This document shows positions 42,839 to 51,357 of a DNA stretch of 64,000 bases, one piece after another (position 1 is the stretch's first letter; every line of letters begins with the position of its first letter). Position numbers and translations under genes: made by a program. The DNA lies in contig CAYUQJ010000001.1 in assembly GCA_964446955.1 (NCBI GenBank), positions 310,001 through 374,000 of the forward strand, read 5' to 3'. Under the pieces are notes generated by a model, which ran no database searches, had not been told where the DNA came from, and was given only the letters and a program-made list of their open reading frames with translations. The stretch comes from Leptolinea sp964446955 (GTDB taxonomy: Bacteria > Chloroflexota > Anaerolineae > Anaerolineales > Anaerolineaceae).

Positions 42839-44251
42839 ATGTGGAAAACATATATCAATGCTAGTTCAATCGAAAACGTAACGGAAGTATTGGCAAGTCA
42901 AGGCGAACGGGCAAGAATAGTTGCTGGAGCGACAGATCTGATTTTGGAAATGGAAAAAGGAGTTCGAAAGGGTATTGAGACCCTGGTTGATGTCAGTCGA
43001 ATACCGGAATTGGACAAGATTTACGAAGATGACCATGGAATTATTCATCTGGGGCCGATGGTGACACACAATGACTGCGTCAGTTCTAAATTATTGCGTG
43101 AAAAAGCCCTTCCGCTTGTATTGGCCTGTTGGCAGGTGGGATCACCGCAGATCAGGAATAGAGGTACCGTAGCAGGGAACCTGGTGACAGCTTCTCCTGC
43201 GAATGATACGATTTCCCCCCTGATGGGTTTGGATGCCAGTGTTACTCTGGTAAGCACAGCCGGTAAGCGGACTATTTCTCTACACGATTTTTATATCGGT
43301 GTTCGTAAAACGATCCTTCGATCGGACGAAATGATTATCGATATTTCATTCCCGGCTTTAAAATCAAATGAAACTGGCGTGTATATCAAGAACGCGTTGA
43401 GAAAAGCCCAGGCAATTTCTATTGTAAATGCAACAGTTATCCTTGCGTTAAAGGATAATCTAATTGAAAGAGCAATCATTACCCTGGGCGCAGTTGCTCC
43501 GGTGATCATCCACGCGAATGAGGCAGAAGATTACCTAAAGGGTAAAGAGCTGACTGGTGATGTAATAAAGAGAGCCGCAGAGCTAACTACCAACGCGGCG
43601 AAGCCTATAACAGATATAAGAGGATCGGCTGATTTTCGATCTTACATTGTCGGAGTACTGGTTAAACAAGGGCTGGAAAAGATTCAAGGTGGGACACAAT
43701 CGGAATTACTTCTGGAAAAACCTCCCATACTTCGAACAAAGAAAGAAAGATTATCTTCGGCAACCAGTGAAATTACGTTGGAAACTCCCATAGTTACAAC
43801 GATCAATGGGCAAAAGTTTATTTTTAAGAATGGTCAGGATAAGACACTTTTAAGGTTGATTCGAGAAGATGCCGGTTTAGTAGGAACAAAAGAAGGTTGT
43901 GCTGAAGGGGAATGTGGTGCCTGTACAGTGTATTTGGATGGGGCTGCTGTTATGTCCTGCCTGGTGCCAGCTCCACGGGCGCATGGGGCAGAGATCACAA
44001 CAATTGAGGGAATGGCTGTCAATAATGTGCTACATCCTGTGCAAACGGCATTCATCGAACAGGGCGCTGTTCAATGTGGCTACTGCACACCGGGTTTCGT
44101 AATGTCTTCTGCCAAGCTGCTTGAAGAAAATCCATCGCCCAATGAAAACGAGATAAAACAGGCTCTTACGGGGAATATTTGCCGATGTACAGGTTATTAC
44201 AAGATAATCCAGGCGGTTGATCAGGCCGCAAAAATCATGAGGGTATCATGA
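42839..44251 (+). CDS. Molybdenum hydroxylase FAD-binding and 2Fe-2S subunits fused
   Basis: A 470-residue fusion. Residues 1-290 are the FAD subunit (RIVAGATDLILEMEKG, QIRNRGTVAGNLVTASPAND). Residues about 312-468 are the small iron-sulfur subunit with CAEGECGACTVYLDG, VQCGYCTPGFV and NICRCTGY, giving two [2Fe-2S] clusters. The two parts are separate proteins in most xanthine dehydrogenases. AGGAG precedes ATG. It overlaps the membrane protein gene by 4 bp, and the Mo subunit follows. Confidence 0.93.
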   Translation: MWKTYINASSIENVTEVLASQGERARIVAGATDLILEMEKGVRKGIETLVDVSRIPELDKIYEDDHGIIHLGPMVTHNDCVSSKLLREKALPLVLACWQVGSPQIRNRGTVAGNLVTASPANDTISPLMGLDASVTLVSTAGKRTISLHDFYIGVRKTILRSDEMIIDISFPALKSNETGVYIKNALRKAQAISIVNATVILALKDNLIERAIITLGAVAPVIIHANEAEDYLKGKELTGDVIKRAAELTTNAAKPITDIRGSADFRSYIVGVLVKQGLEKIQGGTQSELLLEKPPILRTKKERLSSATSEITLETPIVTTINGQKFIFKNGQDKTLLRLIREDAGLVGTKEGCAEGECGACTVYLDGAAVMSCLVPAPRAHGAEITTIEGMAVNNVLHPVQTAFIEQGAVQCGYCTPGFVMSSAKLLEENPSPNENEIKQALTGNICRCTGYYKIIQAVDQAAKIMRVS

Positions 44252-44613
44252 GCAAATATGATTCTTATCAAACAAAAAAGGCAAAACCACGGAAAAGGGA
44301 AATTCACCCAATTTGGCGGGGTGTGGGTTTTGGGATGATTGTGCTTATACCGTTTCTTTCATACATCGGCACATTGATCATCTTGGAAGAGAATGCTAAG
44401 CAGGGATGGTTTGCCATTCCAAGAGACTTAATTTCGCCGGTGATTGAACCGTATTTTTACGCAAAAATCATCATAACTGTGGTTCTTATGTTTATATTCT
44501 ATGTAATTTTTTTGTTCATCACGGCCATTCTGACACGTATCTTTTCCCCACCCAGATATGGTGTCTATGATGTGCCTCCTCAGGCGTTCCGCGGAAAGAA
44601 GAAATCGAGATAA
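44248..44613 (+). CDS. Small two-helix membrane protein in the hydroxylase operon
   Basis: A 121-residue protein: a basic N-terminus (KKAKPRKREIHPIWRG), a first membrane helix (VGFGMIVLIPFLSYIGTLII), a 20-residue loop, a second helix (IIITVVLMFIFYVIFLFITA), and a proline- and lysine-rich tail. No family recognised. Its 4-bp overlap with the FAD/Fe-S gene and the closeness of the Mo subunit suggest it anchors this hydroxylase at the membrane or hands electrons to a quinone. That role is inference. Confidence 0.7.
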   Translation: MSKYDSYQTKKAKPRKREIHPIWRGVGFGMIVLIPFLSYIGTLIILEENAKQGWFAIPRDLISPVIEPYFYAKIIITVVLMFIFYVIFLFITAILTRIFSPPRYGVYDVPPQAFRGKKKSR

Positions 44614-44642
44614 AACTACTTAGCTCCATTCAGGAGGAATCA

Positions 44643-46865
44643 ATGACTGATAATGTTGGAAAATCTGTTATTCGTATTGACGCGGCTGGAAAAGTCAAAG
44701 GTGAGGCTTTATACCCTGGAGATGTCAACCTGGATAACCAGGCTTATATGAAGGTGTTCTATTCTGGCCGGCCGCATGCTTTAATAAAAAAGCTTAATGT
44801 TGAAAAAGCAGAAAAATATCCAGGTGTTATTGCTGTTCTGACGGCGAAAGACGTACCGGTTAATGAATATGGCCTCATTGTAAAAGATCAACCAGTTCTC
44901 TGTGGATTTGGTTCAGCAAAGCCACATGCGGATCATGTCCGATATGCTGCCGAACAACTCGCCCTTGTTATTGCTGATTCAGAGAAGATCGCAGAAGAAG
45001 CAATAAAGCTCATTGAGGTCGAATTTGAAGATCTCCCTATCATTGGGACAATTGAAGAAGCTCTTGAGTCCAACTCATTTAAAATAAATCCGGATTCCAA
45101 TACGAACGTTTTTCATCACATACAAATTCGAAAAGGTGATGTCGATTTGGCATTCAAAAAGGCAGATGTGATCGTTGAAGCCGATTATAAAACCCCTGTC
45201 CAGGAGCATATTTTTCTACAACCGGAATCGGGGATCGCTTACATTGATGAAGAAGGAAGAGTCACGGTTGTTTCTGCCGGACAATCGGCCCATGAAGATC
45301 TTGAACAGGTAGCGCATGCGCTTGGACTTCCCGAGGAAAGAGTTCGAATCATTTACCCGGCCATTGGTGGTGCGTTTGGCGGACGGGAAGATATCTCTGT
45401 TCAGATAATTCTGGGTGTTGGAGCGTACTGTCTTGAGAAACGTGGTATTCATAGACCGGTAAAGATAATCTGGTCCAGGGAAGAGTCCATTATTGGGCAT
45501 TACAAGCGGCATCCATATTTCATGCATTCAAAATGGGGTGCCACAAAAGACGGCAAAGTGATTGCCGCGGAGGTAGTTCTTAATACGGATGGTGGTGCTT
45601 ATATAGGTAAAAGTTCGAAAGTTATGGGTAATGCAACCCTAATGTGCACAGGCCCATATGAGATACCGAATGTAAAAGTTGATTCAAACGCAATCTTTAC
45701 CAACAATGTTCCAAATGGTGCGTTTCGTGGTTTTGGCGGCCCACAGGGCGCGTATGAAGCTGAATGCCAGATGAACAAATTGGCTGAAGCACTTGGCATG
45801 GACCCGGTTGAAATTCGAGCCAAGAATGTTCTCAGGGAAGGTTCTTTACTCTCTGTTGATACACCAATAAATCCGGGTGTAAGCATTGATAAGGTTGTGC
45901 AAGAAACAGCACTGGCTTCTGGCTGGAAAAATGAGAACAATAAATGGGAACAAGATCCCCAGAAGAAAATTGCACCTTCAGGGAAAGAGAATATTAAACG
46001 TGGTAGAGGATTTGCCTGCGGGTTTAAGAATGTAGGGTATTCTTTCGGGGCGCCGGAATTATGCGTTGCAACCATAGAATTGCATGGAAAAACTGAAATC
46101 GAGAAAGTCATTTTGCATCATGCAGGTGCAGAAGTCGGGCAGGGTGCTCATACTGCATTTATCCAAATGACTGCTGACGCATTAGGCGTACCATTTGAAA
46201 AGATTGAACTGATTGCCACGGATACTGCTTATTCCGGATGGGCTGGGAGTGTTTCTGCGTCCAGAATGACTTTTATGGCCGGTAATTCCATTAAAGGGGC
46301 TGCAAAAGCAGCCATGGAGAAATGGAAAAACGAAGAACGTCCAGCTATTGCCACGTATACTTATTATCCGCCCAAGACAACACCATTTGATCCTGAGACG
46401 GGAAAATGCATAGCCAACTTCTCATACGGATATGTGGCCGAAGTAGTCGATGTGGAAGTGAATACTGACACCGGAGAAGTTACATTGCTGAATGTGGTTT
46501 GTGGTAACGATGTTGGTAAAGCTGTAAATCCGCAACAGATTGTCGGACAGGTTGAAGGAGCTGTCGTTCAGGCGACCGGCTATGGAATAATGGAGAATTT
46601 TCTCCAGAAGAATGGACAGGTACAAACCAGGTACATGTCCACCTATCTCATACCGACTATACTTGATATTCCCAACAAAGTGTCAACGCTCATACTTGAA
46701 TATCCGGACCCGATAGGCCCCTTTGGAGCCCGTGGTATGGGAGAGATGCCATTTATTCCGCTTGTGCCGGCCATAACGGCTGCAGTACATGACGCGACTG
46801 GTGTGTGGTTCGATGATTTTCCTCTGACACCTGAGCGAATTTTGAGAGGATTGGGAAAAATATAA
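44643..46865 (+). CDS. Molybdenum hydroxylase Mo-cofactor-binding subunit
   Basis: A 740-residue aldehyde oxidase/xanthine dehydrogenase large subunit. It starts with RIDAAGKVKGEALYPGDV, has IGGAFGGRED and FRGFGGPQGAYEAE (Mo-pterin contacts), and ends with the catalytic Glu701 in FGARGMGEMP. It hydroxylates an aldehyde or N-heterocycle with water as oxygen donor. GGAGG 6 bases upstream. It forms a complete enzyme with the fused FAD/Fe-S subunit at 42839. Confidence 0.94.
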   Translation: MTDNVGKSVIRIDAAGKVKGEALYPGDVNLDNQAYMKVFYSGRPHALIKKLNVEKAEKYPGVIAVLTAKDVPVNEYGLIVKDQPVLCGFGSAKPHADHVRYAAEQLALVIADSEKIAEEAIKLIEVEFEDLPIIGTIEEALESNSFKINPDSNTNVFHHIQIRKGDVDLAFKKADVIVEADYKTPVQEHIFLQPESGIAYIDEEGRVTVVSAGQSAHEDLEQVAHALGLPEERVRIIYPAIGGAFGGREDISVQIILGVGAYCLEKRGIHRPVKIIWSREESIIGHYKRHPYFMHSKWGATKDGKVIAAEVVLNTDGGAYIGKSSKVMGNATLMCTGPYEIPNVKVDSNAIFTNNVPNGAFRGFGGPQGAYEAECQMNKLAEALGMDPVEIRAKNVLREGSLLSVDTPINPGVSIDKVVQETALASGWKNENNKWEQDPQKKIAPSGKENIKRGRGFACGFKNVGYSFGAPELCVATIELHGKTEIEKVILHHAGAEVGQGAHTAFIQMTADALGVPFEKIELIATDTAYSGWAGSVSASRMTFMAGNSIKGAAKAAMEKWKNEERPAIATYTYYPPKTTPFDPETGKCIANFSYGYVAEVVDVEVNTDTGEVTLLNVVCGNDVGKAVNPQQIVGQVEGAVVQATGYGIMENFLQKNGQVQTRYMSTYLIPTILDIPNKVSTLILEYPDPIGPFGARGMGEMPFIPLVPAITAAVHDATGVWFDDFPLTPERILRGLGKI

Positions 46866-46875
46866 AGAAGGATTT

Positions 46876-47697
46876 ATGTTATCTGTCATCATCCGAGGTG
46901 GAGGCGATCTGGCCAGTGGGATTGCGGTCAGGTTGCATCGAGTTGGCGTAAGGGTTTTGATCACCGAAATCGCAAAGCCTTTAGCTGTTCGTCGCTATGT
47001 TTCATTTGCTGAAGCCGTTTATACAAAACAAGTGGAAATTGAAGATATTACAGGCGTGCTGGTGAATACCAGTATGGAAATCTTTGAATGCCAGAAAGCT
47101 GGAAAAATCCCGGTTGTTATTGATGAGGATTTGACCAGGTTCCCGGAAATACCAGTGTCCATAGTGGTCGATGCCCGAATGTTGAAGATGAACATTCGCG
47201 AACCCAAAAGAAGTGGTGTCCTAAGAATTGGTATAGGTCCGGGTTTCATGCCGGGTGAGAATTGTGATTGTGTAATTGAATCAAAGCGAGGCCCATATCT
47301 CGGAAGGGTATACTGGCACAATGCGGCAGAAGCTGATAGTGGTGCACCGGAACAGGTTGGAGAATTCATCCAGGAAAGAGTATTAAGATCTCCCCGAGAC
47401 GGGGTTTTTCGGGCAAATACCCGAATTGGTGAATCGATACGTAAAGGGGAGGCTATTGCCTCTATTGCAGATGAAGCGATTTTGGCGCCTTTTGATGGTA
47501 TTGTTAGGGGGCTTATTCACGATGGTGTTGAAGTTTTCAAGGGTTTGAAGGTGGGTGATATTGATCCCCGTAACGACCCACTATTATGCAGTATTGTATC
47601 TGACAAAGCTCTTTGTATCGGAGGCGCAGTATTAGAGGCGATACTTTCCCAAAAGGAGTATCGGGCGAGGCTGGCTGAAATGGAACAAGAGAAATGA
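46876..47697 (+). CDS. yqeB: Selenium-dependent molybdenum hydroxylase protein YqeB
   Basis: A 273-residue protein matching the EF2563/YqeB family: IIRGGGDLASGIAVRLHRVG (dinucleotide-binding), AVRRYVSFAEAVY and GPGFMPGENCDCVIES, then RSPRDGVFRA. The family marks genomes that use selenium as a labile cofactor of molybdenum hydroxylases. Biochemical function is not established. Overlaps the next gene by 4 bp. Confidence 0.92.
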   Translation: MLSVIIRGGGDLASGIAVRLHRVGVRVLITEIAKPLAVRRYVSFAEAVYTKQVEIEDITGVLVNTSMEIFECQKAGKIPVVIDEDLTRFPEIPVSIVVDARMLKMNIREPKRSGVLRIGIGPGFMPGENCDCVIESKRGPYLGRVYWHNAAEADSGAPEQVGEFIQERVLRSPRDGVFRANTRIGESIRKGEAIASIADEAILAPFDGIVRGLIHDGVEVFKGLKVGDIDPRNDPLLCSIVSDKALCIGGAVLEAILSQKEYRARLAEMEQEK

Positions 47698-49025
47698 ACC
47701 TGATACAGGCATTACGTATAGACCCGGATTCAAGGGTGTCCATCGTGGGATCCGGAGGTAAAACAAGTGCTTTGACCAGACTAAGCATGGAATGGCCAAC
47801 CATATCTCTTATTGCAGCAACCACGCATCTGGAATTAAAGCAAACATCATTATTTCCCAGACATATCACTTGGGCACCAGGGAAATGGCTCGATAATCAA
47901 ATTCCTGTTACAACTTTGATTACGGGAGAGGAAATTATTGAAGAAACAAGAATCGGGGGAGTCCACTCTGAATTGTGGCCTGCTATTGAAAAAATAGCTT
48001 CCCAAAACAGAATACCTGTTTTTATCGAATCGGATGGATCAAAAAAAAGACCCCTAAAGGCTCCAGCAGATCATGAACCGGCCATCCCTTCATGGGTGAA
48101 TCAGGTTGTTGTTAGTGTAGGATTGTCTGTTGTGGGGGCAAAATTGGATGAAGCCAATGTTCACAGGCCCGAGTTATTCTCTAAACTTACAGGCCTGGCT
48201 ATGGGAGAATCTATTTCGTTTGCCGCTATCGAAAAAATGCTGACGCATCCTCACGGAGGATTGAAAAATGTCCCTGACAACGCCAGACGAACAGTGTTAT
48301 TGAATCAGATCGATACCCTGAATGACAAAACAGGAATTATTTCTCTAGAAAAACAATTATTAAAAAAATTTGATGCAGTTGTAACATCTTCTTTTTTGAA
48401 CTCAAAGGAAGAGGATTTTCGTGATGAAGTAGTTCGGGTTGGGGAACATATTGCCGGGATAATACTGGCAGCAGGTCAATCACACCGGATGGGAAAACCA
48501 AAAGCTTTAATGAACTGGCAGGGAATTCCCTTTGTTAGAGCCTGTGCATTAACGGCGCTATCTGCCGGACTGAACCCGATCTACATAATAGCCGGGAAAG
48601 AAAAAGATCGAATATCTGCGGTATTGCAAGATCTACCTGTCGTTGTGGTTGAAAACTTGGACTGGGATAATGGTCAGTCCACGTCTGTTCATACTGGAAT
48701 AAAAGCACTACCTGATTGGATAGGCGGTGCAATTTTCCTTTTGGTCGATCAACCGCAAATCCCTGTAACGCTGGTACGAAAATTAGTATCAGAACACTCT
48801 ACAAACATGGCTTCCATAATATATCCGGAATCAGGGGGAAGACGCGCAAACCCCGTTTTGTTTGATCGAAGAACATTTGAAGCGTTATTGGAAGTACAGG
48901 GGGATGTCGGGGGTAGGGCGGTTTTTTCAAAATTCCCAGTACATTCGGTTCCGTGGTTTGAGGAATCCATCCTTATTGATGTTGACACTCCAGAGGATTA
49001 CCAGAGGTTGATTGACGAAACATGA
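47694..49025 (+). CDS. YqeC-MocA fusion protein
   Basis: A 443-residue fusion. Residues 1-240 are YqeC (P-loop SIVGSGGKTSALTRLS, ATTHLELK, FIESDGSKKRPLKAPA, GLSVVGAKL). Residues about 250-440 are a MocA-like nucleotidyltransferase (IAGIILAAGQSHRMGKPKAL, LLVDQPQIPV) that transfers CMP to molybdopterin to make the dinucleotide cofactor. Separate in E. coli and many others. It overlaps yqeB and the next MocA-like gene by 4 bp each. Confidence 0.9.
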   Translation: MNLIQALRIDPDSRVSIVGSGGKTSALTRLSMEWPTISLIAATTHLELKQTSLFPRHITWAPGKWLDNQIPVTTLITGEEIIEETRIGGVHSELWPAIEKIASQNRIPVFIESDGSKKRPLKAPADHEPAIPSWVNQVVVSVGLSVVGAKLDEANVHRPELFSKLTGLAMGESISFAAIEKMLTHPHGGLKNVPDNARRTVLLNQIDTLNDKTGIISLEKQLLKKFDAVVTSSFLNSKEEDFRDEVVRVGEHIAGIILAAGQSHRMGKPKALMNWQGIPFVRACALTALSAGLNPIYIIAGKEKDRISAVLQDLPVVVVENLDWDNGQSTSVHTGIKALPDWIGGAIFLLVDQPQIPVTLVRKLVSEHSTNMASIIYPESGGRRANPVLFDRRTFEALLEVQGDVGGRAVFSKFPVHSVPWFEESILIDVDTPEDYQRLIDET

Positions 49026-49654
49026 CCGAGAAAATTCCAACAAGTTCATATGGAGCTCTAATCCTGGCAGCTGGTAAATCAACAAGGATGGGGACGTATA
49101 AATTAAACTTGCCCTGGTACGATACAACCGTATTCGGAAATGTGATCAGGAATTTGAGGGATGGCGGTATCTCCCGGTTTTTTATTGTGTGCAGCTCGAA
49201 TAGAAAACCTGTAGAGCCTTCAGATTTATCCGGGGTGAAACTGGACTGGATTGAGAATCCAAAGGCGGATACGGAAGAAATGCTTGTTTCAATACAAGCC
49301 GGGCTTAATGCAATTCCATCAGATGTGGAATATGTCTTTATTTGCCTGGGAGATCAACCAACAATTAATCCTCAAGTGATCGGGGCTCTAATAGACGAGT
49401 TGTCACCTGAAAGGCTGCTTATCATACCCAGCTACAGAATGAGAAGAGGACATCCATGGGTGGTAAAACGAGATTTATGGCCCGAGATTACCAGGCTGGA
49501 TAAAAACAATACGGTCAGAACGTTCATTGATTCGTGTGCTGATAAAATTCATTATGTGTGTTTTGACATGAAACGGCCTGATGATATGGATACCCCGGAT
49601 GATTACCAGAAACTTCTAAAAGAGACAGGATACAAAAAAGAAGATGTCAGTTAG
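49022..49654 (+). CDS. Second MocA-like nucleotidyltransferase
   Basis: A 210-residue protein of the same fold: GALILAAGKSTRMGTYKLNL, FICLGDQPTINP and RRGHPWVVKRD. It probably transfers a nucleotide to molybdopterin like MocA. Sequence is quite different from the fused domain upstream, so the two may serve different cofactor forms (cytosine or guanine, or selenium-containing). Overlaps the upstream gene by 4 bp and the downstream one by 11 bp. Confidence 0.85.
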   Translation: MTEKIPTSSYGALILAAGKSTRMGTYKLNLPWYDTTVFGNVIRNLRDGGISRFFIVCSSNRKPVEPSDLSGVKLDWIENPKADTEEMLVSIQAGLNAIPSDVEYVFICLGDQPTINPQVIGALIDELSPERLLIIPSYRMRRGHPWVVKRDLWPEITRLDKNNTVRTFIDSCADKIHYVCFDMKRPDDMDTPDDYQKLLKETGYKKEDVS

Positions 49655-50483
49655 TGTATGGGTACTAAAATTTGACGATGTGAAATATGATCTGTCATAT
49701 CTTGGAAAATCAGTAAATCTTGATGAAGCCAGTGGGAAACTACAACAGGGCGTTTACACAACATTCCGTACATATCAACATTCAAAAGTGTTGAGATTCG
49801 AAGAGCATATAAACCGATTGGAATCCTCTGCCGCCCTTCAAGGGAAGCAACTCTCTCTTAACCGATTAATCCTAAAGAATGCAATAAAAGAGGTTTTGCA
49901 AGTTTTTTCCGGCACGGATGCTCGGATAAGGATACATTGTGCTTATGCGGCAGAAAATTTCCAGCATTATCTTATGGGTGAGGCATTCTTACCGTATCCG
50001 GAAGAAATGTATAAAAATGGCGTTTCAGTTAAGTCAATGAAGCTCCATCGTGAAAATCCGGTTTCTAAGGCTACGTCATTTATCACTCAAACGAAAGAAA
50101 TTAGATCAGGCAAGCCACGGGAAATCCATGAATACATTATGTTTGATGAAAACGATGGAATTCTGGAAGGGTTTACCAGTAATATATTTATTGTGCGAGA
50201 TGGGATCATCTGGACTGCGGAGGAGGGCGTTTTGCCCGGTATCACCAGGAAGATCATGCTTGACGCAGTTACATACGCTGGGATTGCTGTCAAACTTCAA
50301 TGCTATCCTATAGATGAAATACCTTGTGCTGAAGAAGTATTTATTACCAGTGCCAGCCGGGGAGTAATGCCTGTGACGGAATTCGATGGGAAGATGATTG
50401 GTTCTGGTAAACCAGGCAATCTAACTCTGCGAATAAGAAGTTTGTTTGAAGAGAAGCTTGCTGGCGAACTTCAAGACTTATAG
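49644..50483 (+). CDS. Class IV aminotransferase (BCAT/PabC/D-amino acid type)
   Basis: A 279-residue PLP enzyme of fold type IV. It has the entry RTYQHSKVLRFEEHINRL, the PLP lysine region ITQTKEIRSGKP, EGFTSNIFIVRDGIIWT and PCAEEVFITSASRGVMPVTEF. Branched-chain, D-amino-acid or aminodeoxychorismate-lyase activity cannot be told apart by sight. It is the last gene of the plus-strand cluster and its stop overlaps a convergent small gene by 6 bp. Confidence 0.85.
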   Translation: MSVSVWVLKFDDVKYDLSYLGKSVNLDEASGKLQQGVYTTFRTYQHSKVLRFEEHINRLESSAALQGKQLSLNRLILKNAIKEVLQVFSGTDARIRIHCAYAAENFQHYLMGEAFLPYPEEMYKNGVSVKSMKLHRENPVSKATSFITQTKEIRSGKPREIHEYIMFDENDGILEGFTSNIFIVRDGIIWTAEEGVLPGITRKIMLDAVTYAGIAVKLQCYPIDEIPCAEEVFITSASRGVMPVTEFDGKMIGSGKPGNLTLRIRSLFEEKLAGELQDL

Positions 50484-50756
50484 GGATTCGGAATCGGACC
50501 CGGTAGCTATTGACTCGTCTCCGGTTTCGAATTTTCCTTCTTCCATTTGACGGATAAGAGCTTCCGCCGCTTCCTTTTGTTCGATTGGAACGAAGATCTT
50601 TGCCTCTCCTAATGGTCCAACTGTCAGGCCATAGGTTGTTCCAAGACTCTCTTGAATAGATGTGGCTTCTATTTCATTGGCTAATAAGAAATCCACCATC
50701 ATAGCGGCATCCAGCTGTCCGTAAGCCGAATATATCTGAATCCATTGCTTTTTCAT
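50478..50756 (-). CDS. DUF2007-like small protein
   Basis: A 92-residue protein opening WIQIYSAYGQLDAAMMVDFL and continuing NEIEATSIQESLG, GEAKIFVPIEQKEAAEALI: the ferredoxin-like fold of DUF2007 (putative signal-transducing). Function unknown. It ends in a Glu/Ser-rich tail overlapping the aminotransferase gene convergently. Confidence 0.75.
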   Translation of the reverse strand: MKKQWIQIYSAYGQLDAAMMVDFLLANEIEATSIQESLGTTYGLTVGPLGEAKIFVPIEQKEAAEALIRQMEEGKFETGDESIATGSDSESL

Positions 50757-50775
50757 GAAATCATTATACAGATTA

Positions 50776-51357
50776 TTAGGGTTTTCTGGCTATTAATTGT
50801 GCTACGGCTTTTTGTTTCCCGTGATCCGAATCAATCCAACCCTCGAAGTAATAAAGGGGATCATAACCAGAGAATGCATTCGCTAATTCGCCCGGTTGTA
50901 ATAATCGTTCTGGTGAAAAATCTGGTTTTATCGTAAGCATATCAATTGTCAAAGTTTCAAAAAATAATAATCCTCCCGGAGCGAGGAACTCGTCAATGAT
51001 TGGGAAAACTCTCCTGTCTAAAAAGTAGAAATTGCATATGATGTCAAATTTCTGATGGGAAAGAGGAATATACGGTACATCTGCCACTATATAGAGTGGG
51101 GATGGATTCGCTTCTTGAGCGTGCTTCAATGCTCTATGTGAAATGTCGAGTTCAACGACATCCAATCCGATTTGTTGTAAAAAATTCGCTGTTTTCCCCA
51201 TCCCGCCTGCTATTTCGAGCACCCGACCGGATTTTGGTAGAAGCGCAGTGTTTGATCTTACAAGATTTCTGGCCGGCGCATCAACGAATTTAGTGTCGGT
51301 AGCATAACGTTCATTCCATTTAGATGCGGTATTCAAATAGCTGTCAAATTCAGTCAT
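50776..51357 (-). CDS. Class I SAM-dependent methyltransferase
   Basis: A 193-residue methyltransferase: motif I RVLEIAGGMGKTANFL, acidic motif II VVELDIS, and FDIICNFYFLDRRVFPIIDEFLAPGG. Residues resemble the TehB/thiopurine-type group; substrate unknown. ATG 51357 lies 8 bp inside the end of the exonuclease gene; a GGA-rich stretch is upstream. Translationally coupled to the mrfA-mrfB pair. Confidence 0.85.
   Translation of the reverse strand: MTEFDSYLNTASKWNERYATDTKFVDAPARNLVRSNTALLPKSGRVLEIAGGMGKTANFLQQIGLDVVELDISHRALKHAQEANPSPLYIVADVPYIPLSHQKFDIICNFYFLDRRVFPIIDEFLAPGGLLFFETLTIDMLTIKPDFSPERLLQPGELANAFSGYDPLYYFEGWIDSDHGKQKAVAQLIARKP

Noticed and set aside
37650..46865. Selenocysteine codons in the hydroxylases
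   Set aside because: Both Mo subunits read through without UGA and keep the catalytic Glu; in this enzyme class selenium is a labile cofactor ligand.
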